A stretch of 64,000 bases of DNA from assembly GCA_963576725.1 (NCBI GenBank), contig OY755238.1:30910145-30974144 (forward strand), read 5' to 3'. This DNA is from Azorinus chamasolen (Eukaryota; Mollusca; Bivalvia; Cardiida; Solecurtidae). The notes under the pieces are model-generated. The model did no database searches. It was not told the DNA's origin and worked only from the letters and a program-made list of their open reading frames with translations. The position numbers and the translations under genes were made by a program. Of this stretch, positions 32,143 through 42,717 are shown one piece after another. Position 1 is the stretch's first letter. Every line of letters begins with the position of its first letter.

Positions 32143-32388
32143 CCCTTTACTCCATATAAACGCCTTTCACTGTTTTGCAAACAGAATAGACTCAAATCAA
32201 ATGGCTCCTAAAGGACTCGTCTGATCTAGATCTGTTCTGTTTGTTTATGATATAATATAGATCTGGATATATATTTCCGCCATAGACAAAATTTCCTGTG
32301 TCCATTAACATGTTGCTGCTATAAAAGTGCAAATTAATAGCCAATGTATAATTATGTTGTGCATTGATAGTCATGGAGTAAAGAGTGA
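32139..32388 (+). mobile_element. Family A1 MITE
   Basis: TTAACCCTTTACTCCATAT to GTCATGGAGTAAAGAGTG. Its first TTAA is the last TTAA of the A3 element. Confidence 0.78.
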
Positions 32389-32392
32389 AAAT

Positions 32393-32619
32393 TTAACCCA
32401 TTCCCTCATACTGACGCCTTTTCATCCCTCTGTAAAAGTCATTTTTGAAACCATTGTGATAAATAGAGCATTTGCTCCATAGGAGCAAATGCTCTATTTA
32501 TCATAATGGATTAAAAACTACACAATTCTAAAAGTTTCATTTTCTCTAGTAAATGCTCCTTTTTGGTAGATTTATTCAAAGAGGTTGTGTCTAAAAATGT
32601 CTAAGAGGGAATGTCTTAA
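32393..32619. mobile_element. Family E MITE, intact
   Basis: TTAACCCATTCCCTCATAC to GAGGGAATGTCTTAA, 227 bp, perfect core 4 hairpin with apex GCTCCATAGGAGC. Confidence 0.85.
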
Positions 32620-32654
32620 AGCAGTATGCCGTTAACGCACTATGGCACACTAAT

Positions 32655-32800
32655 TAAACCATTCAGTCCTAATTACGAATTGGTGATTACATAAGCAAAC
32701 AGTTTTGATCCATTTGAAACCCCGAGTAACTCGGCGTCTCATCAGGATCTAAACTGTTTGACTGAGTACTCAGGCAGCGTTTCTGTAAAGGAATTGAAAA
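32655..32800. mobile_element. Family B MITE, partial
   Basis: GGTGATTACATAAGCAAACAG then apex CCGAGTAACTCGG and ATCTAAACTGTTTGAC. The left arm is decayed. Confidence 0.6.
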
Positions 32801-32873
32801 ACAAATGTCTTTCAGATATACAACTTGATGTTTGTACATGAATTATTTCCAGGGCTGGTTGGGTTAACCCTTT

Positions 32874-33090
32874 TCTCTATAAAAACGCCTTTTCACGCCT
32901 TTGCAAACAGGGTAGACCCAGATCAAACGACTCCTTTGTGAGCCGTCTAATCAGGATCTGCTTCGTTTACTTATGCAATTATAATAGATCTGACTCTACA
33001 GTTTCTACCAATACCAAAAGTTCTTCTGTACGTATGCCATTATAAAACTTCAGCTAATAAATATCCATTAATACTCAAGAAAGTGCACAG
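32874..33090 (+). mobile_element. Family A1 MITE, right end lost
   Basis: TTAACCCTTTTCTCTATAA, core 1 about 32903-32969, fading after CAGCTAATAAATATCC. Confidence 0.7.
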
Positions 33091-33290
33091 TGTTCCTTAA
33101 TAGGGACAGGGCAAATAATGTAGACTCATACCAGAATAGTTCACGATAAACAGGGTTAACATTATTTGGCTAATATTTTCCACTCAAACTGAATTCTTAT
33201 AAAATGTACCCTACTAAAAAAAACTAAATTCGCTCAAAATGGTTGTTTGGACAAACAAACCAACTTAGATAGGTGGGTTAGAGTAAACTC

Positions 33291-33483
33291 TCGATTATTC
33301 GAAGTATTTGTATAGAATAATTTAGACCCTCTTAGGCAGATGTCTGCTTAATGCATTGTGAAAGTCGTGCAGAAACTGCGTTCCCTCTTTAAATAAAGTC
33401 TTTATTATTATAGAGCTGCCACCAGACTTAAAGACCAATAATACTACGTATTTTAGTGTTCGAATAATCGAGATTTTACTGCA
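33291..33483. mobile_element. Family F4 MITE
   Basis: GAGTAAACTCTCGATTATTC to CGAATAATCGAGATTTTACT. The core 2 hairpin is broken near its apex. Confidence 0.7.
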
Positions 33484-33847
33484 TATTATTCAAATGTAGA
33501 AATCCGGCATACGTCGCCTAATACAATCATGCTTGAAGCTGTGACCCGAAAGCCTGTGAAACTTCCACATGCCAAAACAGTTGTAAAGGAGATCTAGTGC
33601 CGCGTCTTCTCCATGGGAGGACGTGCGTTCAATACAAAGCTGCGACATATAATGTGACTGACAGAGCAGCGAAAGTATTTACAGGTTGATTTTAGGTATT
33701 AGGCCAAAGCACAGCATTGTGTGGTACATGTAGATGTAATGATGTGATATTGTATCAGCCAAAGAACCAGACAGAACTTCAGGCAGACATTAAAGAAACA
33801 GTTTACAAGACAAAGGACAACATATAAAACAAAACAAGCGACACTAA
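33484..33847. other. Unique intron sequence
   Basis: No repeat, splice-bounded exon or RNA structure recognised. Confidence 0.4.
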
Positions 33848-34032
33848 TTGTACCGTAAAACGTGTCTTAAGCGACCACAATTAGACATAAAAAAATCTTA
33901 AAAACAGATGTCGTAGCTTAATGCAGGGCAAAAGTAATACAGAAAACTCCTCATGGAGCTTTCTGTATTACTTGTGTCCGGCATAAAATTACCACCTGCG
34001 TAACCTCTTTTTGATTGTCGCTTTAAACAGGT
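33848..34032. mobile_element. F5-like MITE
   Basis: TTGTACCGTAAAACGTGTC to TGATTGTCGCTTTAAACAGG around a core 2 hairpin with apex AACTCCTCATGGAGCT. Confidence 0.65.
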
Positions 34033-34124
34033 TACATATAACGGACATTCGATACGTATAATTTGTAACTACCATCTATTATTGTAGGCGTGATGAAAAA
34101 AAAAGAAAATAGATAAACTGAAAT

Positions 34125-34293
34125 GAATTACGATTATTAAGATTATTAGAATTATTATGATCATTATAATCATTCTATTGTTATAAGTACTATTACTGTT
34201 ATTACAATTATTGCGATTATTACAATTATTACTCTTATTACAACTATTACGATAATAGTTGATACCATTATTACACCTTTATGATTATTACAA
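34125..34293. repeat. Degenerate ATTA/TTAC trinucleotide-like repeat
   Basis: Runs of ATTATTACAATTATTACG with many interruptions. Confidence 0.8.
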
Positions 34294-34491
34294 TATAGTA
34301 AACCCCCTCTAATGCGACCACGAAAATGTGGCATAACTCTGGGTGACAGAGGCAGGTGGTAACTTAATGCAGGACGAAAGTTATGCAGAAAGCTCCTATA
34401 GGATAACTTTCGTCATGCATTAAGCAACCATCTGCTTATAAAGGTAGAAATGTTTATTCAAGAAGTGGTCGCATTAGAGAGGTTTACTGTA
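34294..34491. mobile_element. Family F5 MITE
   Basis: TATAGTAAACCCCCTCTAAT to GCATTAGAGAGGTTTACTGT. Core 2 with part of the right arm missing. Confidence 0.75.
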
Positions 34492-34604
34492 CTTACTATT
34501 ATTTAAAAATGTTCTGATAAACACATTCAGACAAAATTTTGAAAATGTAGCCAAATATTAGGAATTCGATATTGCAAATCGTCTTATGTATTTACAGAGC
34601 CCCA

Positions 34605-34768
34605 TTTAAGATGCGTAAATTAAAACATTTTTAAGAATAACTCCTTTATGACTCCACCAAACTCCACTATTTGAGACGATTCTAAAGAGTGGTCACAGTA
34701 TAGGGTTTGGTGGAGAAATGACGATTTTAATATTTTGGTACGCACCTTTAACTGTAGATCTGATTTAT
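34605..34768. mobile_element. Family G element (core 3)
   Basis: CAGAGCCCCATTTAAGATGC to CTTTAACTGTAGATCTG, flanked by ATTTA on both sides. The left core 3 arm is shortened. Confidence 0.72.
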
Positions 34769-34779
34769 ATCATATCTCA

Positions 34780-35014
34780 TTAACCCTTTCGGCGCCAAAT
34801 TTCTAATTGTCGTCTGCAAACAAATTCTGTTAAATCATTCGGTAAAATAATGAGATGAATGCAAATTTAAAGGTAATAAATCACAGATATAGAAATAAAA
34901 TTTGAGACAAAAAGTGAAGTCCCTGATCAAACGCCGCCTTGAAAATGCGGCGTCTGATCTGGGACTGCACTATTTGTTGTGGTGCATTTTTGCGACATCG
35001 GCGGTGAAAGGGTT
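34780..35014. mobile_element. Family C MITE
   Basis: TTAACCCTTTCGGCGCCAA to GGCGGTGAAAGGGTT, 235 bp. Outer arms CCCTGAT against ATCTGGG. The apex is changed (CCTTGAAAATGCGG). Confidence 0.82.
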
Positions 35015-35099
35015 GATATAGACCTAGTGTTAAACACATGCTTTCGTAGTGTACCTAATCTTTACTCTATACAAAATGCTCATTTTTGCATAAATATTG

Positions 35100-35324
35100 T
35101 AACCATTAACTCCATAAAAACACCTTTTAAAGCATTTGCAAACATAACAGACCCAGACTTGACGGCTCCTGTAAGGTCTGCTCTGTTTGCTTATGGTTCA
35201 ATATAGATCTGATTCTACAGTTTCTGCCATGGCCAGCCTTTACTGTGTTCCATTATAAATATTAACCTAATTAATATTCATGTCCTTCATTTCTTACATA
35301 AATATTCATGAAGTAAAGCGTTAA
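35100..35324 (+). mobile_element. Family A1 MITE, right arm deleted
   Basis: GTAACCATTAACTCCATAA to ATGAAGTAAAGCGTTAA. The hairpin lacks most of the right arm (GCTCCTGTAAGGTCTGCTC). Confidence 0.72.
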
Positions 35325-35457
35325 CACAATAACAGTTTACTCTAACCTAACAAAAAGGCGACGTTTCAAAATAAATAAACAGAGGAGCGTTCAATTACAA
35401 AGTAAATGCGTAAACAATTAATCCTCATACAACATGGAAATAGCTCTAAAACTGTAT

Positions 35458-35693
35458 TTAACCGTTTCACCGCCAATGTCGCAAAAATGCACCACGACAA
35501 ATAGTGCAGTCACAGATCAGACGCCGCCTTTTCAAGACGGCGTCTGATCAGGGACTTCACTTTTTGTCTAAATTTCTAGTTCTAGGTATGTGTTTTATTC
35601 CTTTGAATTCTATATTTATTTATCCATTTCCTTATTTTACCGAATGATTTAACAAAATTGGGTTGCAGACGACAATTTGGCGCCGAAAGTAAT
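35458..35693. mobile_element. Family C MITE
   Basis: TTAACCGTTTCACCGCCAA to TTGGCGCCGAAAG. CACAGATCAGACGCCGCC with mirrored partner, near-perfect inner hairpin. Confidence 0.8.
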
Positions 35694-35705
35694 TTCCCAA
35701 AATGT

Positions 35706-35932
35706 TTAACCCTTTACTCAATAAATACGCCTTCTACGCATTTGCAAGCAGAGTAGACCCAATTCAGACGGCTCCAACAGGAACGGTCTGGCCAAGTTAT
35801 GCTCTGTTTGCTTATGATATAATATCGATATTTTTCTACAGTTTCTGTCATTGCAAAAAATCATGTTCAATCAGAAAAATTAATATTCATGATGTCATTA
35901 TTTCTTGCGTGAATATTCATGGAGAAAACGGT
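35706..35932 (+). mobile_element. Family A1 MITE
   Basis: TTAACCCTTTACTCAATAA to CATGGAGAAAACGGTTGAA. Core 1 arms are diverged. Confidence 0.75.
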
Positions 35933-36024
35933 TGAACGAGTCGGATATACTATATTGCCTCTAGCACTGATTGGCCATTACAGTTTGATTCTCAAGAACT
36001 GAATTGATAAACTCATTAATATAA

Positions 36025-36232
36025 TGCAGTAAAACCTCTCTATAACGGCCACTAAATTGTGTTGATTAGTTGGTATATTAGGGCAGGTGGCTGCTTAAAG
36101 CAAGGTGAAAGTGAAACAGAACGCTCCTATAGGAGCGTTCCGTTTTACTTTCACCTTGCTTTAAGCAACCACCTGCTTTAAACACAAAATACTTGGTGTA
36201 ATTTAGTGACCGTTATAGGGAGGTTTTACTGT
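36025..36232. mobile_element. Family F3 MITE, perfect hairpin
   Basis: GCAGTAAAACCTCTCTATAA to GGGAGGTTTTACTGTA, 208 bp. Core 2 has apex GCTCCTATAGGAGC at 36123-36136 and almost no mismatch over about 45 bp per arm. Confidence 0.85.
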
Positions 36233-36294
36233 AATTCTTAAAGTGCAGGGTTGCTCGTGAATAATTATCAGTGACAGGTTAAATCTGCAAATGT

Positions 36295-36506
36295 TTAACC
36301 ATTACTGTGCGGGACACGAGTCACTAATGCCCTTTGCAAACAGTGTAGACTCAGATGAGAGAGTTCCTAGAGGAGGTCTCTCCTCAACGCCTACGGTGTG
36401 TGTTATGTTAAACTTTTCGTTTGAAAAATCCTTAATATTCACTATAAGTTTTACCTGTTTGAATTTTGGAATAGTCCATTTAATAATTCAGCATTGTAAT
36501 GGTTAA
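36295..36506. mobile_element. Family A3 MITE
   Basis: TTAACCATTACTGTGCGGG to CATTGTAATGGTTAA, with GCAAACAGTGTAGACTCAG left arm and apex TTCCTAGAGGAGG. The right arm is lost. Confidence 0.65.
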
Positions 36507-36595
36507 TCGCAATTAGAACCATAAACAATACGCATGAACGTATATCCATATTATTTATTGTGACTATGTAGAATAGTCCATATTGTCAAATATCT

Positions 36596-36842
36596 TTAAC
36601 CCTTTACTCAAAAAATATTTATGCAAGAAACAATGACATCAGGAATATTAATTGAAATAATCGTTATAATAGCACATGGGCACAGGAAGTTTTGACCATG
36701 ACAGACACTGTAGAATCATATATATAGTATACCATGAGCGAACAGAGTAGACCCTGATCAACTGGCTCCCATATGAGCGGTTTGATCTGGATCTACTCTG
36801 TTTCCAAAGGTGTAGAAAGGCGTATTTATGGAGTAAATTGTA
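36596..36842 (-). mobile_element. Family A1 MITE, reverse orientation
   Basis: TTAACCCTTTACTCAAAAA to TTTATGGAGTAAATTGTAA. Ends about 40 nt from the exon 1 donor. Confidence 0.78.
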
Positions 36843-36882
36843 AATATAATCATTTTAATTTGTTATAATATTTTCTACATAC

Positions 36883-37155
36883 CTCGAGATGTTCATTTTT
36901 CACTGCAAGCCTAAGCGCGGTCCTGCCCAGAGCATCTATACAGTCCACGTTCAAATCCGGGTTTTCTGCTAGAAGTCGCCTCACCGTGGGAATGTCTCCG
37001 AACTCGGCCGCGTGAAGGAATTCTTCTTCGGCATCGGCAATCTGTACAGATATGGAGGGCAAAATAAATGAACTTGACCGTCCTAACTCCTTGTTACTCA
37101 GTCTCTTGGACCTTCGATCCTTTCTCACAATACTTTTCTTGTCATTTAATTTCAT
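36883..37155 (-). CDS. TRPC exon 1 (first visible): N-terminus and first ankyrin repeat
   Basis: The exon ends at GAG|GTATGT in phase 0. EEEFLHAAEFGD, LNVDCIDALGRTALRLAV and NEHLE are the TRPC N-terminal ankyrin block. Two starts fit. One is the ATG at 37155, giving a basic 38-residue leader (MKLNDKKSIVRKDRRSKRLS...), in frame with no stop. The other is an internal acceptor CTGTACAG before ATT at 37041, with the true first exon further right. I give the ATG version, and the leader is uncertain. Confidence 0.88.
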
Positions 37156-37298
37156 TTCAATATCAAACTTAAGTTTTCAGCCTCGTGTTTAATTGCTTGC
37201 TTGAATTTGCTTAGATAAAGTTCCATCCAAATATATATCGCACTTGTAGGGAATAATTTATGCATTCAACTGCAGCTGGAAAATGTGACATCCTCCTT

Positions 37299-37524
37299 TT
37301 AACGATTTACCTCATACATATTCATGTAAGTGACACTGACAGTGATGGATATAAATTAGGTGATGTTTTATATTGGCCTAAAGAAACAATACAGTCAGAT
37401 TTATAATAATTCAAAAACAAACGGAGCAGACCCTGACCAGAAGGCTCCTTTAGGAGCCGTCTGATCTGGGTCTACTCCGTTTGCAAATGCGTTAATTCTC
37501 GTCTATGTGACACAAAAGGGTTAA
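37299..37524 (-). mobile_element. Family A1 MITE, reverse orientation
   Basis: TTAACGATTTACCTCATAC to CACAAAAGGGTTAA. Core 1 with apex GCTCCTTTAGGAGC. About 145 bp upstream of the candidate TRPC start codon. Confidence 0.75.
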
Positions 37525-38319
37525 GTGAAAAGCGCTTATAGATATTTAATCTAACAATCCATCATCAATTCTGCCTCAGAATGGACACATTATACACACT
37601 ATGTCTTTGTTTTATGATAGCTTCTATAAGTCTACAGTGACTATGTCCCTTACAACGCTAAGTTTTCAATTGTACCCGTCTAGATTTGACACTGGACTGT
37701 CTCGTTTCGATTCAATAGGGATAATTTACTAATAAGCTTGAAAATATGACAAACAGTGCAAACCCTGATCAAAGGGCTACATCAGCAGCCTTCTGATATG
37801 AGTCTACATCTGTTTTCAAATGCTATTGAACTCGGCTTATGCCTTATACACATTAAGGTCCTAAATGGATACTTGAAAGTATTCTGACAGTTTATCATAT
37901 TTCTATTATATGAATGAAATCCATAAACGTTTAGTCAGCACATGAGCAAAGCATTGAAAGGATGTTGTAATGTGGATGCATTTTGTCTGTCGGATATGTC
38001 AATTTATGCATAAAATGTTACTGTTTATTGATTGCAGTTTATCAAATGTCGTCAAAAAGGCAAACGGGAGTTGGCACGTGCTAAGTGCTTAAGACCTTTA
38101 GTATGTTATACCGTTTTGTCAATATTTTGCATTTTGCAAACATACATTGCTTTGGTCTAAGAGCATGCACTTGTTCCTAAACACACGTTAAAAGGCATTC
38201 TTCATTGAACTTGCATGTCAATTTGTTAAGCATTTCATGCCATCTGAAGGAGTAAACAACAGATGAAGAATGCTTAATAAAAGGTTTATTGGAACATTGC
38301 ATGTGATTGTGCTATTCAT
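37525..38319. other. Mostly unique sequence, one A3 hairpin
   Basis: An A3-type hairpin lies at 37748-37822 (CAAACAGTGCAAACCCTGAT). No promoter signature can be argued for the TRPC gene. Confidence 0.45.
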
Positions 38320-38505
38320 TTAATCCTTTGAATGCCGGGAAACTATTGAATGTTTGCTTTTGCAAACAGTGTAGACCCAGATCAGAGGGCTCCTCTAGGA
38401 GCCCTCTGATCAAGGTCTACACTGCTTGCCATTCAAAATTCTCTCGCAAAGTATATCATTTCAGACTGAACGGAATTTATAGCTACATGATGATGGACTA
38501 GGCTG
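38320..38505 (+). mobile_element. Family A3 MITE
   Basis: TTAATCCTTTGAATGCCGGG at left. Hairpin 38363-38430 has mirrored GAGGGCTCC and GGAGCCCTC in place of the usual GACGG. Confidence 0.65.
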
Positions 38506-38574
38506 ACGACTCCTTGAAAACCTGTCATGCGCAGTCGGTGCTGATGCAGCACACGTTGTTCACGAGAGTATGCC

Positions 38575-38695
38575 TTTAAATTTTTCGCTGCCATTGGAGA
38601 ATTTCTGATTACTTATGGAAACACTTTCGCTCTAGATGAGACACCGAGTCCAAACTCTTTGATGCTGTGATTATGTTTCTTGACATAAAATGAAA
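38575..38695. mobile_element. Family B relic, hairpin collapsed
   Basis: TTCGCTGCCATTGGAG, then CTAGATGAGACACCGAGT joined directly to CCAAACTCTTTGATGCTG. The right arm is deleted. Confidence 0.55.
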
Positions 38696-38696
38696 T

Positions 38697-39008
38697 TTAA
38701 CCCATTTGATCCTAGTGGATTCTTCCATGTTTATATATTGGATTAGTCTATCTTTTATCTAAGGGATGTCTGGTCTAAATTTTCATTTTTGTATGGAATT
38801 TCCTATCAGCAAACAGTGTAGACTCTGATCAGACGCCACATATTTTACCAAATAAAAATTCATAGACAAAATAATGACACAACGGATATTAATTGAAATT
38901 ACTTAAAATTGCACATGGACACATATATTTTTGCTTGACGTCATCCTATCTTGGTATACTCTGTTTTGCAAAGGCGTCAAAATGTGTTTTTATCAAGTAA
39001 TGTGTTAA
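38697..39008 (-). mobile_element. A3/A1 recombinant element
   Basis: TTAACCCATTTGATCCTAG at left, hairpin left arm GCAAACAGTGTAGACTCTGA, then an internal A1 reverse segment (AAAATTCATAGACAAAAT) and the A1 right end to TTAA 39005. Confidence 0.55.
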
Positions 39009-39069
39009 ACTACCATGGTTGATATCTTACACTACATATTTTAGACTATATGTATCATTATTCTCTCTC

Positions 39070-39165
39070 TCTATCAATCAGTTTGAATCCTGATGAGAGG
39101 CCGAGTTGCTCGCCGAGTTGCTCGGCGTCTCATCTGGATCCAAACATTCCTGCATGGGTAATCAC
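39070..39165. repeat. Family B hairpin with duplicated apex
   Basis: AATCCTGATGAGAGGCCGAG with the 12-bp segment GCCGAGTTGCTC present twice, then GGCGTCTCATCTGGATCC. Confidence 0.65.
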
Positions 39166-39289
39166 TCACCTGCCTGCAGCAGGCTCAATGTTAAATAATA
39201 AAAAACGCTCTTTTTCACAACTAGACAATCACAATTTAAAAAAAAAAGTTTATATTCGAATGAGGCACTAGCTACTTGGTTTGTTGAAC

Positions 39290-39440
39290 CTGTCCGAAGC
39301 TGTCATTCATTTATTGAACATATGCGATTTAAAAAGCAGGTTGTTGCTTAATGCAGGGCAAAGGTAATGCAGAAAGGAGCTTTCTGCATTACTTTTGACC
39401 TGCATAAAGCTACCACCTCCCTGGAATACGACCTACTTCT
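39290..39440. mobile_element. Core 2 MITE, F5-like
   Basis: CTGTCATTCATTTATTGAAC and arms AGGTTGTTGCTTAATGCAGG / CCTGCATAAAGCTACCACC. The apex is deleted to AGAAAGGAGCTTTCT. Confidence 0.65.
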
Positions 39441-39600
39441 GAAGTATTGACGAGGTTATGATCAAACATAATCTTTATGGATTCTCTCCTTCCCTCGGGA
39501 AAAAAATGAAATTGACACGCTGCGTGGTATCAGATGTACCAATTGTTGCTATGAAACCGGGAGAATTATCAGCATACATTATTGTTTTACACTATACCTG

Positions 39601-39865
39601 ATATAGGTACTCGCTAAAGCTTTTGCAAACAGAGTATATCCAGATTAGGCGGCTCCTATAGGAACCGTCTAGTTAGGATATGCTATGTTTGCAGTAAGAT
39701 TTACCGTAACTTCTTGCTAAGCTACAACGTCAATTAGTAATGTTCATATACCTGAATAAACAATAATTTAATTAAGATTTATGATGTCATTATTTCTTAC
39801 ATAAGTATTCCTGGAATAAATAATCATGACGTCATTATTTCCTACACGAATATTCATCAGTTAAA
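39601..39865 (+). mobile_element. Family A1 MITE with duplicated right end
   Basis: Core 1 hairpin at 39624-39692. The terminal segment TGATGTCATTATTTCTTACA is followed about 46 bp later by TGACGTCATTATTTCCTACA, a two-copy version of what became a long array at 43.4 kb. Confidence 0.68.
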
Positions 39866-39989
39866 GTAATGAGTTTTACCATGCTAATTACATTTGCAGT
39901 TTTCAATTGCCTGGATCCATGGCGCCAGTTTGCTATTCATAAGCGTTGCACCAAGTTCATTTTAGAACACAATAGCGGCTACGGACTCT

Positions 39990-40150
39990 CATTAACTCTT
40001 TCGACGACAAAGAAATTTCTGAGAAGATTACTACCTGCATTATGTTTCAAAGTGGCGTTTGCTCCAATTTCTTTACACAAGATATAATCAGTGGCAAACA
40101 GTTTGGATCCTGATGAGACGCCGAGTACCGCAGTGTCTCATAATATGCAT
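39990..40150. mobile_element. Family B MITE broken at apex
   Basis: TTAACTCTTTCGACGAC, then CAAACAGTTTGGATCCTGAT to CCGAGTACCG. The right arm is truncated. Confidence 0.6.
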
Positions 40151-40332
40151 CAACCATAATTGCAACAATTATCGCAGATGTGGTTTTGGTGGCAAACGTG
40201 TCATGGTAGGAAAAAAACATCCAACGCCTTGCGTATCATATTTCCTTTGGAAATAAAATCTTGCAAAAGATGTCGTGATCAGCAGAAACCTTGACATTTA
40301 AATATTTCTGATTTTTTTTCCATATTATTTTG

Positions 40333-40581
40333 TTAACCCTTTCCCTGTTTAATACTCATGAAAGAAGAAATATTGTCATGAATATTTATGAGCCATACTA
40401 TTTTAAAGCATTATTAACAAAGGAATTATTGACTGTGGCAGAGAGTATAACATCATAGCTGTATAATTCCATAAGCAAGCAGAGTAGACCCAGATCAGAC
40501 GTCTCCTATAGGAGCCGTCTGATCTGGGTCTACTGTGTTTGCAAATCCTTGAAAACACGTTTATATGAGGGGAAGGGTTAA
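40333..40581 (-). mobile_element. Family A1/A2-type MITE, intact
   Basis: TTAACCCTTTCCCTGTTTA to GAGGGGAAGGGTTAA, 249 bp. The hairpin lacks the conserved mismatch. The last TTAA is shared with the next element. Confidence 0.8.
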
Positions 40582-40778
40582 ACCCTTTATCTCATAAAAA
40601 TATGTGTGCATTTTGACGTCACTGCAGACAGAATAGACAGAGATCCGACGGCTCCTGTAGGATTGGCTTGATCAGGGTCTGCTCCTTTTGGTTATGAAAC
40701 AATATGGATCTGACTCTACAGTATGTGCTATGATAAGTAATTGCATTGCTCATAATGATATCATAAAAATTAACTGAA
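40578..40778 (+). mobile_element. Family A1 MITE, right end lost
   Basis: TTAAACCCTTTATCTCATA, degenerate hairpin, then another A1 follows directly. Confidence 0.65.
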
Positions 40779-41021
40779 CCCTTTCCTCCATAAATACGCA
40801 TTTGCAAACAGAGAAGACCCAGATCAGACGGCTCATATAGGAGCCGTCTGATCAGGGTCTTCTCTGTTTGACAAATGGTATAATATAAATTATATCCTAT
40901 AGTTTCTACCATAGATCTACAATTTATGTTTTCATATATCCATTATAGAAATTCTAGTAGACTACTCATTAATATTCATGAAGTTAGTTCAAACTTGAAT
41001 ATGCATGGGGTAAAGGGTTAA
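40779..41021 (+). mobile_element. Family A1 MITE
   Basis: GAACCCTTTCCTCCATAAA to GGGGTAAAGGGTTAA, core 1 hairpin with CCCAGAT against ATCAGGG. Confidence 0.78.
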
Positions 41022-41104
41022 TTAAAAATGCATCCAATCATCATTTATTACATTATTAGGTAAAACATAGGAATTATTTCAAAACATTTCTCATTTTAAT
41101 GTAA

Positions 41105-41170
41105 TTAACCATTTCCTCCATATATTCGTCTTTCCATGCATTTACAAACAAGCAGACCCTGATCTCAGGA
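41105..41170 (+). mobile_element. A-family fragment
   Basis: TTAACCATTTCCTCCATAT and ACAAACAAGCAGACCCTGAT only. Confidence 0.5.
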
Positions 41171-41417
41171 ACAGAACAGAACAATATTTTGTTTAGATTT
41201 GTATATAATACAACGTCTTTACATAAATATTATAACCATTATAATTGTTCACGTGATGTTTTGGTCAGTATTTATATTTCTTTTCGATTCACAACATGTA
41301 GTTTGGCAAGTGTTATATGTTACTGAAATCTTAAATACTTCTTATATTATCAATATCTTGTTTGAAACTAACGGAGAGTAGAACATAAAAATTAGGTATT
41401 AACATTTATACACAATG
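41171..41417. other. AT-rich unique sequence
   Basis: Nothing recognised. Confidence 0.4.
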
Positions 41418-41706
41418 TACAGTTGATTTTCGATATTTCGATTACTCGAACTTCGTATAACTCGAACTAAAAGTTCAATCCTTCCAAAATTTACAATTCA
41501 GAATTTCTCTAAAATGCATCAATACGCATATCTAATAACACATATGACAGCTTAATGTAGGTCGAAAGTAATACTGTACGAGCTTTCAGCATTACTTTAG
41601 ACCTGCATTAAGCTGTGAACTTGATATATTGTCAAAATTAGAAATCTATTAACTCAAACTCTGGTTATCTCGAAGTGATTTGTCGAGATATCGAAGTTCG
41701 ACTGTA
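41418..41706. mobile_element. Family F2 MITE
   Basis: TACAGTTGATTTTCGATATT to ATATCGAAGTTCGACTGTA with TA ends. Core 2 has a shortened apex (ACTGTACGAGC). Confidence 0.8.
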
Positions 41707-41841
41707 TACTCGTATAACACGTTTTGTACAACATCAATCTAATTCTATAGTTTCTTCCGGGGCAAATCATTATGTCCTGTGTTTATGTGACATTATAAAA
41801 GTCATCTAATATGCATGGTATTATTATTTCATATGTGAATA

Positions 41842-42275
41842 TTAACCCATTCCCTCACACGCTATTTATAGACCCAAACCTTTGAATGAATCTACCCAAA
41901 GGAGCATTTACTAGAGAAAAGTAAAATTTTAGAATTTTGTAGTTTGAAAACATTGTGATAAATAGAGCATTTGCTCCTATAGGAGCAAATGCTCTATTTA
42001 CAGTAAAACCCCGCTAATGCGACCATCTAAAGGAGGTATAATTATGGGTGCTAGATGCAGGTGGTAGCTTAATGCACGACAAATGTAATGCAGAAACCTC
42101 CTCTAGGAGCTTTCTGCATTACGTTTGTCCTGCATTAAGCAACCACCTGCTTATAAAGACACCCATGTTTATTCATTAAGTGGTCGCATTAGTGGGGTTC
42201 TACTGTATTACAATGGTTTCAGAAAGTGACTTTTACGGAGTCGTCAAAAGTCGTCAATATGAGGGAATAGATTAA
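41842..42275. mobile_element. Family E MITE interrupted by F5
   Basis: TTAACCCATTCCCTCACAC to GAGGGAATAGATTAA. Removing 42001-42207 leaves a normal 227-bp E with an uninterrupted core 4 hairpin (exact apex at 41973-41986). Confidence 0.85.
42001..42205. mobile_element. Family F5 MITE inserted in E
   Basis: CAGTAAAACCCCGCTAATGC to GCATTAGTGGGGTTCTACTG, 205 bp, flanked by TA at 41999-42000 and 42206-42207. The empty site is known from other E copies, which proves TA duplication. Confidence 0.9.
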
Positions 42276-42717
42276 ACAGGTAGGAAATTAATTCGGTCAA
42301 ATGAGTTCAATCCCTCATACCAACGTACATCAGACAAAAACTATGTATTTGCATAAAAAAATTTATTTTGCAATTTCATATCAATATTGATATACACCCA
42401 ATTCTATGACAACACTGTGTCGAGTTCATCAGTTATGTATCAGATTCCAATGAAGGATATAATGAATTATCGCTAGTATAATAACAGCTGAATAGTCGCT
42501 TAAATCCTGTTACTTTTTCCTTTATTATTTACGTCGCCTTGACTACCGTAGAATGGAAACAAAATTGTATTATTCGAGGCCCCTGACAGGAAATTCTTGT
42601 CTTTGATACAAGGTGCACCAACTGTTTGACATGAGAATACACAGTTTTGTCTTTATTGGAAATCTGAGTGTATGTTTTGCAGCAAAATTTCCAAAAAATA
42701 AAGATTTTAAAGCTTTT

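Larger units (their letters stand above)
1987..37155 (-). other. TRPC-family cation channel gene (10 exons, 3' end outside window)
   Basis: Ten exons joined in phase give 638 residues with the TRPC order: N-terminal ankyrin repeats, a TRP_2-type region with the SSKDPILTAF motif, pre-S1 elbow, S1 to S5. TRPCs are plasma-membrane, receptor- and lipid-regulated, Ca-permeable tetrameric channels. Introns run from 1.2 to 9.5 kb and carry MITEs and tandem arrays. The pore helix, S6, TRP box and C-terminus should lie left of position 1. I looked for another exon in 1-1980 and saw none. Paralogue (TRPC1, TRPC4/5-like or TRPC3/6/7-like) cannot be fixed from memory. Confidence 0.93.
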
